Source: Methanomicrobiales archaeon | GTDB taxonomy: Archaea; Halobacteriota; Methanomicrobia; Methanomicrobiales; Methanospirillaceae | DNA length: 27,795 bases | Direction of reading: 5' to 3' | Assembly: GCA_012798365.1 (NCBI GenBank) | Contig: JAAZNH010000073.1 | Location: forward strand, 1-27,795 | In this document: one piece after another, positions 7,636 to 14,456 of the stretch | How positions within the stretch are numbered: position 1 is the first letter of the stretch | Layout of the letters: every line of letters starts with the position of its first letter | The notes under the pieces: model-generated | The model's input: the letters and a program-made list of their open reading frames with translations, nothing else | What the model was told of the DNA's origin: nothing | Database searches by the model: none | Made by a program: the position numbers and the translations under genes

Positions 7636-7870
7636 TTTTGGTAATTTGATTTACTTTGAGGCAATGTTAAACAAAAAAGGTAGATTCTCTTGCGGTGAAG
7701 CATGGTTGTCAGTGTCTGCATAAACGCCCCGCGTAATCTTGTCGTTTGTTTAGCATCAGGGCAATTCTGGTGATGTCACCTGCAATTTACATCATAATTT
7801 CCCGTTCTCCAGAAGACTTCATGTCCGGAAGTGTGAATGACGGCTGGAAACCGTGGTTAAGGTCGTCCGC

Positions 7871-7911
7871 AATTGATAAATTTAAATCAATTAACAAAAG
7901 ACAATTGTTAA
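7871..7911 (+). promoter_or_regulatory. Pilin operon promoter: TATA-like element and TTAACAA-N7-TTGTTAA operator
   Basis: An ATTTAAAT core (7880-7887) is framed by AATTGAT (7871-7877) and ATCAATT (7886-7892). Immediately after it, TTAACAA (7891-7897) and TTGTTAA (7905-7911) form an inverted repeat with a 7-base spacer. If ATTTAAAT is the TATA box, the repeat covers the region between TATA and transcript start, where archaeal repressors commonly bind. The same 7-7-7 arrangement occurs before the SPFH-Fec operon (11591-11611). Confidence 0.55.
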
Positions 7912-7948
7912 ATACATTTGATTAAAAGAACTTTGGTCACATTTTGGT

Positions 7949-7978
7949 GGAGGGGATTACTGTATCCTCCCCCCCCCC
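7949..7978 (+). repeat. C10 homopolymer with adjacent G-rich arm in the pilin leader
   Basis: Ten C residues (7969-7978) lie about 50 bases before the first pilin start codon and about 60 bases after the operator. A G-rich stretch (GGAGGGGAT, 7949-7957) just before can partly pair with ATCCTCC and the C-run, giving a leader hairpin. Such tracts are prone to length change during replication and to sequencing error. Confidence 0.6.
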
Positions 7979-8028
7979 TCATGTAAAAAATCGTGTACGG
8001 ATGTCTTGTAAATGATGGAGAGAGCCGG

Positions 8029-8604
8029 ATGATTACCAGAAGAAAACAAAATTACCAGGAATACGAAACCGCAGTGTCCCCGGTTGTCGGTGTAATGCTG
8101 ATGCTGGTCGTCACCATCATCATCGCAGCGGTGGTCAGCGGGTTTGCCGGGGGTTTGTTCGGGGCCGGCAGCAACCAGAAAACCCCGGCGCTTGCCATGG
8201 ACGTGAAGATTCAGAATTCCACTGATGGTGGATTGAGTTTCTCTGCAAATGTCCTGAGTATAAGCGAACCGGTGTCAACGAGTAAATTGAAAATATCGAC
8301 ATCCTGGGTAAAAAATGCAACCGTGTACGGGGGAGCTGAAACCACTTCGAAGGTTCCCTACGGGTTTGGCCCGGGGGTTACCGGGGATGTCAGCCTGACG
8401 AAACCCTATAACCAGAACCAGTGGTTTGGCAATTACTCGCTGATGCAGGGTACAGGAATGCTGGCAGAGCCCGGGGATATCAGCTCTATTCTGGGATCAA
8501 AATATGCAAACCTGAAACCCGGGGATACCGTCAATGTCAGGGTTTTCTATATCCCGACAGGAAAAGCGGTCTTCCAGAAAGATGTGATCATAACGGGGGT
8601 CTGA
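8029..8604 (+). CDS. Archaeal type IV pilin-like protein, A type (copy 1)
   Basis: The 191-residue protein starts with a short charged leader (MITRRKQNYQEYET), then the AVSPVVG-type hydrophobic core of archaeal pilins (the DUF1628/pilin N-terminal family). A prepilin peptidase (PibD/EppA type) would cut just before the Ala, and the hydrophobic helix would pack the pilus core. The globular part resembles the third pilin: NQKTPALAMDVKIQNS, a TSW motif, GNYSLMQGTG, and LKPGDTVNVRVFYIPTGKAVFQKDVII near the end. I chose ATG 8029 because GGAGAG precedes it at good spacing; earlier starts add unrelated residues. It is the first gene of a four-pilin operon. Confidence 0.85.
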   Translation: MITRRKQNYQEYETAVSPVVGVMLMLVVTIIIAAVVSGFAGGLFGAGSNQKTPALAMDVKIQNSTDGGLSFSANVLSISEPVSTSKLKISTSWVKNATVYGGAETTSKVPYGFGPGVTGDVSLTKPYNQNQWFGNYSLMQGTGMLAEPGDISSILGSKYANLKPGDTVNVRVFYIPTGKAVFQKDVIITGV

Positions 8605-8606
8605 AT

Positions 8607-9161
8607 ATGTCAGTTCGGAATGATACGGCAGTATCCCCTGTTGTCGGGGTGATGCTGATGCTTGTTGTTGTGATCATTATTGCGGCAGTGGTCTCCGCGT
8701 TTGCAGGGGGTACCGTGAGCGGTGTGAAAAAAGCTCCCCAGGCAACAATCACCGGAAAATACAGTCTCTCGAATGGCCTTGAGATTATTCATTCCGGCGG
8801 AGATGGCCTCGTTGCAGAGGATACGGTGTTTGTGATCCGGGATGGCCCGATGTTTGGCAAGAACCTTGAGCAGAAAACTGTCCAGGTCCTTAACAGGTCT
8901 CTGATTGTCAATGGGAAAGGTCAGTATCTCCTCAATCCTTCCGGAGTTGCTGAATTCTCTTCATTCATGGCCGGGGAGAGCCTCTTTATTGACGGGGCGA
9001 ACACCACCTGCAGCCTGTTCCAGCCGGCGGTCTATGCAACGAACGGCTACCAGAAATATTGTATCAATGATCCCGAGAATATTGCCAAAACCTTCTACCT
9101 GGAAGTGAGTGATACGACCGGCAACCTGATCTCCAGGTCGGAAATTGTAATTACAGGTTAA
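8607..9161 (+). CDS. Archaeal type IV pilin-like protein, B type (copy 1)
   Basis: The 184-residue protein begins MSVRNDT followed by the AVSPVVG pilin core, 2 bases after the stop of the first pilin. The head domain opens with APQATITGKYS and HSGGDGLVAEDTVFVI and closes with FYLEVSDTTGNLISRSEIVI, matching the fourth pilin (PQATIQGTYS, HAGGDELATQRIFVLI, FTLEIDTIDGKLVSKTDVKV). It carries two or three Cys in the head (Cys near NTTCSLF and QKYCIND) that could form a disulphide. It is likely a pilin or minor pilin-like surface protein; its specific role is unknown. Confidence 0.85.
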   Translation: MSVRNDTAVSPVVGVMLMLVVVIIIAAVVSAFAGGTVSGVKKAPQATITGKYSLSNGLEIIHSGGDGLVAEDTVFVIRDGPMFGKNLEQKTVQVLNRSLIVNGKGQYLLNPSGVAEFSSFMAGESLFIDGANTTCSLFQPAVYATNGYQKYCINDPENIAKTFYLEVSDTTGNLISRSEIVITG

Positions 9162-9207
9162 CGTGAGGCTTGAGATGAAGAGCTATCAACACGATCGGAA
9201 GGAAAGC

Positions 9208-10185
9208 ATGGTGCCCCGGAATGAACGAGCAGTATCCCCTGTTGTCGGCGTGATGCTGATGCTTGTTGTGGTGATCATTATCGCCGCCGTGGTTTCCGGT
9301 TTTGCCGGAAGCCTCGCCGGTGGCAATAATCAGAAAGTGCCCCAGCTTACGATGGATGTACAGATTGCGAACAGCGGATACTGGTCAACCAGTTATTTCA
9401 AAGGAGAAGTAACCGGGGTGGATGCCCCCATCTTCACAAGAAACCTGAAGCTCATCACGTCATGGAACAAGAAATTTCCCAACGGGAGCATATTCCGTGG
9501 TGGAGCTACCACCGTGCCCGGAAAATCCAACTTCAACGTCATGTATGATACGCATGGCGGGAGCGCCTGGGACCTGTGGCAGACGGTAGTCCCCCAGGGG
9601 TATGGAACCGGTGTCGGTATTGATGACCCGCGGAAGATCAAAGGAAACCTTTTCTGGACCATTGATAATGCCGGTACGATGTACGAACTCCAGGAGGGGA
9701 CGGCAACGAATTACACGTGGTGGGGGAATTACTACCTCCAGTCCGGCACGGCATTCTTATGCAGGCCGTTTGGTGGCAAGAATTCCGGGCAGCGTTCCGG
9801 ATCCGGTGGTTTTAATGTGGGGTACGGTATCAACATCTCGTCGAAATACCAGTATGTGTACGGCAAAGACGGGATAACAAGCTGCCTCATTACCCTTGAC
9901 GGAGGAACCGGAGCGCAGGGTTCAGGCCCCGGGGGTTCCTGTTCCGGTGCAGTATTACGACTACCGAAAAGCGCTGTCGGAAAGGCAAACCCGAATGATC
10001 CGGATGGAACCGTAGTTGATCCGTCCGATCCCCGGACCTACAGTACGGATCAGATGATGGCGGTTCTCGGTGACAACTGGAATCTGCTCCGGCCCGGGGA
10101 CATTGTTACGGTGAAGATTGTTCATATCCCCAGTGGAAAAACCGTCTGGGAGAAAGATGTGGTTGTGGAGGGAACGACAACATGA
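9208..10185 (+). CDS. Archaeal type IV pilin-like protein, A type (copy 2, enlarged)
   Basis: The 325-residue protein is the largest of the four. It begins MVPRNER before the AVSPVVG core if ATG 9208 is used (GGAAGGAAAGC just upstream). In-frame starts at 9175 or GTG 9163 would give a longer leader. The head matches the first pilin at both ends (NQKVPQLTMDVQIANS, ITSW, GNYYLQSGTA, LRPGDIVTVKIVHIPSGKTVWEKDVVV). It carries an insertion of well over 100 residues in between, rich in Gly/Ser and aromatic residues and with a Cys pair region. The insert may expose a new adhesive or binding surface (inference). It overlaps the next pilin by ATGA. Confidence 0.83.
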   Translation: MVPRNERAVSPVVGVMLMLVVVIIIAAVVSGFAGSLAGGNNQKVPQLTMDVQIANSGYWSTSYFKGEVTGVDAPIFTRNLKLITSWNKKFPNGSIFRGGATTVPGKSNFNVMYDTHGGSAWDLWQTVVPQGYGTGVGIDDPRKIKGNLFWTIDNAGTMYELQEGTATNYTWWGNYYLQSGTAFLCRPFGGKNSGQRSGSGGFNVGYGINISSKYQYVYGKDGITSCLITLDGGTGAQGSGPGGSCSGAVLRLPKSAVGKANPNDPDGTVVDPSDPRTYSTDQMMAVLGDNWNLLRPGDIVTVKIVHIPSGKTVWEKDVVVEGTTT

Positions 10186-10706
10186 GGATCCCTACTGAAC
10201 AGGCAGTCTCACCTGTGGTTGGTGTCATGATGATGCTTGTTGTCGTGATTATCATCGCCGCGATTGTCAGCGGTTTTGCCGGAAGCATGGTTAGCTCGAC
10301 TAATAAAGTGCCCCAGGCTACGATCCAGGGAACCTATAGCCAGTCATCGAAGGTTTTACAGATGTATCACGCCGGTGGTGACGAACTGGCAACCCAGCGG
10401 ATATTCGTCCTTATCCGGGTGAAAGACGAACAGGTAGGTGGCTTTGCAGGGAGTATGGCACGAAGCTCTACGAATAAATCGAATATCTGTGATCTCTCCG
10501 GCACGAAATGCTGGTTAAGTGCATCGAAGGGAACGGTGAGTGATGTACCTGTCTGGATATCCGGACAAACCATGTATTATACTGGAGATACGGGACTTGG
10601 ATTCACTCCCGATGATACCATACCGGTGGGGAGCTCGTTCACCCTTGAGATCGATACTATCGATGGAAAGCTGGTTTCCAAGACTGATGTAAAGGTGCTC
10701 CCATAA
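10182..10706 (+). CDS. Archaeal type IV pilin-like protein, B type (copy 2)
   Basis: The 174-residue protein starts MRIPTEQ followed by the AVSPVVG pilin core and overlaps the third pilin by ATGA, so translation is coupled. The head resembles the second pilin (PQATIQGTYS, HAGGDELA, FTLEIDTIDGKLVSKTDV). An odd feature is a peptide echo: GFAGSM-V-SSTNK directly after the hydrophobic core (residues 31-42) recurs as GFAGSM-AR-SSTNK at residues 87-99. It is the last gene of the operon; a T-run follows. Confidence 0.83.
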   Translation: MRIPTEQAVSPVVGVMMMLVVVIIIAAIVSGFAGSMVSSTNKVPQATIQGTYSQSSKVLQMYHAGGDELATQRIFVLIRVKDEQVGGFAGSMARSSTNKSNICDLSGTKCWLSASKGTVSDVPVWISGQTMYYTGDTGLGFTPDDTIPVGSSFTLEIDTIDGKLVSKTDVKVLP

Positions 10707-10750
10707 TTGGATTCCTGACTGGATGATTATGGCATGAACCAGAAGAGCAC

Positions 10751-10756
10751 TTTTTT
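10751..10756 (+). terminator. T6 run after the pilin operon
   Basis: Six T residues lie about 45 bases after the last pilin stop and are followed by more pyrimidine-rich sequence. This is a plausible archaeal terminator separating the pilins from the downstream methyltransferase. Confidence 0.35.
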
Positions 10757-10842
10757 GGATCCCGGTTCTCCCATTTTTCACCCACCGTATGGTATGCCAG
10801 CATCCCCTTCCAGAAAGTAAGGCATCCACAGCCTGATCTCCC

Positions 10843-11493
10843 ATGACTTCAACCCCCGATCCTTTCTGGAAAACGGCAGACCATGCCCGGCAGTATGACG
10901 AGTTTGCAAAGACCACCTTTGCCCGGATTTATCCAGTGATCGCGGACCAGATCCTGGAACGGACCGGGGTTACGCAGGGGACCTGTCTTGATATCGGCTC
11001 CGGTCCTGCGTCGCTTGCGATTGCCCTTGCACTCCTGTCGGATCTGCAGGTAATTGCTATCGACAGTTCCGGCGAGATGTATGCTCTCGCACAGAAGAAT
11101 ATCCGCAACCGTTGTATGGAGGACCGGGTAATTCCGGCCCGGGGGGATGTCCATGCACTGCCGGCAGCAGATGCCAGCATCGATCTTGTTGTCAGCCGCG
11201 GCTCCTATCATTTCTGGAAGGATCTGCCCGTCGCATTCCGGGAAATTTTCCGGGTTCTCAAACCGGGCGGTTTTGCCTATATCGGCGGAGGGTACGGGAA
11301 TGCCCGCATTGGTGATGAAGTGCTTGCCGGGCGAAAAGAACGGGGAATCGTCGATAATCCGGATAATCCGGTCCGGACCAGGTTCCGCAAGTTCAGGCCC
11401 GGCGAGATCGAAGCGTCAATTGAAGCCGCTGGCATCTCTGATTACCGGCTAATCAATGATGATAGCGGGTTCTGGATTATCATTCAGCGTTGA
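10843..11493 (+). CDS. Class I SAM-dependent methyltransferase, family A copy 2
   Basis: The 216-residue protein has SAM motif I (CLDIGSGPASLAIALA), an acidic residue at the end of the next strand (VIAIDSS), and the family signature VSRGSYHFWKDL followed by RVLKPGGFAYIGGGYGNA. It is clearly paralogous to the proteins at 6482-7132 and 15585-16235. It sits alone between the pilin operon and the SPFH-Fec operon, about 135 bases after the pilins, with only a weak ribosome site before ATG 10843. The substrate is unknown. In place of the third glycine region it reads GPASLA rather than GPGSLA, a mild departure from the usual GxGxG. Confidence 0.82.
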   Translation: MTSTPDPFWKTADHARQYDEFAKTTFARIYPVIADQILERTGVTQGTCLDIGSGPASLAIALALLSDLQVIAIDSSGEMYALAQKNIRNRCMEDRVIPARGDVHALPAADASIDLVVSRGSYHFWKDLPVAFREIFRVLKPGGFAYIGGGYGNARIGDEVLAGRKERGIVDNPDNPVRTRFRKFRPGEIEASIEAAGISDYRLINDDSGFWIIIQR

Positions 11494-11573
11494 TTCCGGA
11501 TAAGAAGGCTTCCGGATGTTCAAAAAAGATTTGTGCCTTTTCTCGGATTAAAACCAGAACAGTTAAGTGAAAT

Positions 11574-11612
11574 AAGTAATTTACTTGTAATTAACAAATG
11601 AGATTTGTTAAT
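11574..11612 (+). promoter_or_regulatory. SPFH-Fec operon promoter with TTAACAA-N7-TTGTTAA operator
   Basis: ATTAACAAAT (11590-11599) and ATTTGTTAAT (11603-11612) form a perfect 10-bp inverted repeat around a GAG spacer. The inner 21 bases have the same TTAACAA-N7-TTGTTAA layout as the pilin promoter. Just before it, AAGTAA-T-TTACTT (11574-11586) is a second small palindrome that may include the TATA region. The site lies about 50-70 bases before the SPFH start codon. Confidence 0.55.
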
Positions 11613-11662
11613 AATTAGTTGTAAACACGCGTCGCAGTATTCCTCTGCGGAAGGTTCTTCAC

Positions 11663-12430
11663 ATGGCACTTTTTGAATTGATCCTGTCCATTGTATTGCT
11701 CGTAATCCTCATCCTGCTTGCGGCCATTTCCGTCAAAATTTTGCGCCAGTACGAGCGGGGAGTCATCTTCCGGTTCGGTAAACTGATCGGGATCAAGGGC
11801 CCCGGTCTTATCACGATCATTCCTTTTGTGGACAAGATCGACAGGGTTGACCTCCGCGTCCGCCAGCTGGATGTCCCCAAGCAGACCATCGTTACGCAGG
11901 ACAACATCAGCGTGGATGTTGACGCAATCATCTACTACCATGTGACCGATGCAGCACGCGCCATTGTCGAAGTTGAGGACTATGAAGCGGCAACTGCACT
12001 CATCGCCCAGACCATCCTGCGGGATGTCCTTGGCCAGAATGATCTCGATACCGTTCTTTCTGACAGGGAGACGCTTAACCATAAGATCCAGGTTGAGATA
12101 AAAGCAGTAACCGAACCCTGGGGAATCCAGGTGGATATCGTTACGATCCGCGACATTGCGCTTCCGGAAAACATGCTGCGTGCGATTGCACGGCAGGCGG
12201 AGGCTGAACGGGAGAAACGGGCCCGGATAATCCTTGCAGATGGTGAATTCCAGGCCTCAGAACGGATGTGCGAAGCTGCCAAGCTCTACGAGATGACCCC
12301 GGTTGCCTTAAAACTCCGTGAATTCCAGACGTTATCGGAAATTGCAAAGGAACGCAACCTCATCGTTGTCACGAACAGTGCAGATACTATCGGTACTACT
12401 ATCGGATGTATCAAGGGCCTTGAACGGTGA
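11663..12430 (+). CDS. Stomatin/prohibitin-like SPFH membrane protein (slipin)
   Basis: The 255-residue protein has an N-terminal membrane helix (about 3-25), then an SPFH domain with the slipin hallmarks YERGVIFRFGKL, GPGLITIIPFVD, RVDLR and the NISVDVDAIIYYHV segment. A charged coiled-coil helix (RQAEAEREKRARIILADGEFQASE) and a hydrophobic tail follow. Slipins form large rings that organise membrane microdomains or regulate membrane proteases and channels. GGAAGG stands 8 bases before ATG 11663. The usual NfeD-type partner is not seen; instead the stop overlaps the region where a FecCD permease begins (GTGA at 12427). I infer a role in organising or quality-controlling the transporter. Confidence 0.88.
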   Translation: MALFELILSIVLLVILILLAAISVKILRQYERGVIFRFGKLIGIKGPGLITIIPFVDKIDRVDLRVRQLDVPKQTIVTQDNISVDVDAIIYYHVTDAARAIVEVEDYEAATALIAQTILRDVLGQNDLDTVLSDRETLNHKIQVEIKAVTEPWGIQVDIVTIRDIALPENMLRAIARQAEAEREKRARIILADGEFQASERMCEAAKLYEMTPVALKLREFQTLSEIAKERNLIVVTNSADTIGTTIGCIKGLER

Positions 12431-12435
12431 ATGGA

Positions 12436-13554
12436 ATGCGGAGGGGGACGGCCAATGGTTCCATGGCCGGGATACATAAGCGAACCCGGACCGGCAGGAT
12501 CAGCAGGATCGAGCAGGAACATGCACGGACAGTCTGGAAAAAGTACCTGTTCATTATCGTCCTTGCTGCGGTCCTCATCATCGGATCCTGCGTGATTATC
12601 ACCCTCGGCCAGGTACCAATCACGATAACCGATGTTTACTCAACCCTCTTTGATAAATTCGTACCCGGTGTTTTCTCCATTGAAGATGAGATGGCACACG
12701 TCATCTGGCAAATCCGCGTTCCGCTCATCCTCGGGGCAATCGTCTCCGGCTTCGGGCTCGGTATCTGCGGTTGTGTGATGCAGGCAGTCCTGAAAAATCC
12801 GCTTGCAAGCCCGTTCACGCTGGGGATTTCCGCCGGGGCACAGCTTGGGATCTCAATTGGGGCAGTGCTGGGCGTCACGATCCTGGGGGGCCCGTACTTC
12901 CTTATCGGCAACGCGTTCATCTGTGCCCTGCTCTGTTCCGGAGTCATCATCGCATTATCCTCCCTGAAAGGTGCAACCTCGGAAACCCTGATTCTTGCCG
13001 GGGTTGCCCTGATGTATCTCTTCCAGGCCGCAAACCAGCTCCTCTCGTATGTCGCAACCGATGAACAGCGCACGCTGATGACCCTGTGGGGGATGGGGAG
13101 CCTTGCCGATCTGAACTGGCTCAGCATTGGTTTCCTCCTCGCAGTCTCCGCACTCTGTCTCCCCCTGCTGTACAGCAAGGCGTGGGATCTCAACCTGATG
13201 ACCGTTGGGGATGACAGTGCAAAGAGCATGGGTGTCGATGCAAACCGCGTCCGCGTCTTCATCATGGTCGTATCGAGCCTGCTGGTATCAGCGATCGTTG
13301 CATTCATCGGAGTCATCGGCTTCATCGGTCTTGTCGCTCCGCATATCTGCCGTATGCTCATTGGCAGTGACCACCGTTACCTGATCCCGGCAGCAGGGGG
13401 TGTCGGGGCGGCACTTCTCCTCATTGCCAATGCAATTGCCATGAACCTGCTTGGCGGGGAGGTTGTCCCGACCGGAATCATCATGTCGGTTATCGGTGTG
13501 CCCTTCTTCCTCTACCTTATCCTCAAGGGCAAACGCAAGGAGTACTGGTCATGA
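12436..13554 (+). CDS. FecCD-type ABC transporter permease (iron/corrinoid/metal-complex uptake)
   Basis: The protein has about 372 residues and 9-10 predicted membrane helices, with the FecCD hallmarks RVPLILGAIVSGFGLGICGCVMQ, NPLASPFTLGISAGA and GFIGLVAPHICRMLIGSDHR. It would form the homodimeric channel that imports siderophores, cobamides or other metal complexes. ATG 12436 has GGTGA 5 bases before it; GTG 12427 (overlapping the previous stop) and ATG 12463 are alternatives. The basic N-terminal extension is longer than in typical family members. It overlaps the ATPase gene by ATGA. The substrate cannot be read from the permease. Confidence 0.9.
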   Translation: MRRGTANGSMAGIHKRTRTGRISRIEQEHARTVWKKYLFIIVLAAVLIIGSCVIITLGQVPITITDVYSTLFDKFVPGVFSIEDEMAHVIWQIRVPLILGAIVSGFGLGICGCVMQAVLKNPLASPFTLGISAGAQLGISIGAVLGVTILGGPYFLIGNAFICALLCSGVIIALSSLKGATSETLILAGVALMYLFQAANQLLSYVATDEQRTLMTLWGMGSLADLNWLSIGFLLAVSALCLPLLYSKAWDLNLMTVGDDSAKSMGVDANRVRVFIMVVSSLLVSAIVAFIGVIGFIGLVAPHICRMLIGSDHRYLIPAAGGVGAALLLIANAIAMNLLGGEVVPTGIIMSVIGVPFFLYLILKGKRKEYWS

Positions 13555-14456
13555 TCATCAAACTCTCAATTAACGGCCTCCGGTTCAGGTACGACAGCCG
13601 GGAGATCCTCCATGACTTCTGCCTGGATATCGGTGATGGGCAGATCGTCAGTATTGTCGGCCCGAACGGTTCTGGCAAATCCACCCTTATCAAGTGCATC
13701 GACCAGCTCCTGATACCGGATTCCGGTGAAATCCTTGTCGACCGGCAGGACGTGACAAAGATGGACCGGATGGACCTGGCCCGGACCATCGCATACGTTC
13801 CCCAGAACTCATTACGAGTCTTTCCCAATTCGGTCTTTGATGTTGTCCTGATGGGGAGGCGCCCCTACCTTGGGTGGAAAGGTGGGGACCGGGATGAACT
13901 GGTGGTCTGGGAGATGCTCGGGCTCCTTGGTCTTGAGGAGATGGCGCTCTCATCATTCACAGAACTGTCCGGTGGTCAGCAGCAGAAGGTCCTCATCGCC
14001 CGTGCCCTTGCCCAGGAGACGGGTGTCATCCTCCTCGATGAGCCGACCAGCAACCTCGACATCTGGCACCAGATCGACGTGATGGAGATAATCCGGGATC
14101 TTGTAAAGAAACGCAACCTGACTGCGATTGTCGCCATCCATGACCTCAACATGGCTGCCCGGTATTCCGATACTCTGGTTATGATGAAACGTGGAGCAAT
14201 CATAGCCGCAGGTAAACCAGACAGTGTCATGACGGCGGAAAACCTTGAACGGGTCTACGGGATCCGGGCCAATGTCAGGATTACTGAAGATGTACCGTAC
14301 GTAATACCTCTTGCGCGACTCATCCCGAAAGCAGATTCCGGGATCCGGAGCACCGTTTCCCCCGGGCTTTATGGAAACAACAGCAGGGCGCAGCGGACAG
14401 CAGCGCGTAACGGGCTCCGACCGGGAAAAAGCCCGTCTTCTGGAAAGGTGGGTTAA
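13551..14456 (+). CDS. ABC transporter ATPase of the FecE/BtuD type
   Basis: The 301-residue protein carries Walker A GPNGSGKST (residues 37-45), a Q-loop YVPQNS, signature LSGGQQQK, Walker B VILLDEPTS and the H-loop in AIHDLN, in the order and spacing of FecE/BtuD ATPases. The GRRPYLGW element after the Q-loop is typical of this uptake group. It powers the FecCD permease encoded immediately upstream (ATGA overlap). A 45-residue polar C-terminal tail extends beyond the usual family end. The TAA stop shares one base with the ATG of the binding-protein gene. Confidence 0.92.
   Translation: MIIKLSINGLRFRYDSREILHDFCLDIGDGQIVSIVGPNGSGKSTLIKCIDQLLIPDSGEILVDRQDVTKMDRMDLARTIAYVPQNSLRVFPNSVFDVVLMGRRPYLGWKGGDRDELVVWEMLGLLGLEEMALSSFTELSGGQQQKVLIARALAQETGVILLDEPTSNLDIWHQIDVMEIIRDLVKKRNLTAIVAIHDLNMAARYSDTLVMMKRGAIIAAGKPDSVMTAENLERVYGIRANVRITEDVPYVIPLARLIPKADSGIRSTVSPGLYGNNSRAQRTAARNGLRPGKSPSSGKVG

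Noticed and set aside
12636..13361. A 241-codon minus-strand frame opposite the FecCD permease
   Set aside because: The permease motifs on the plus strand are clear; the antisense product is Arg/Thr/Pro-rich with no domain.
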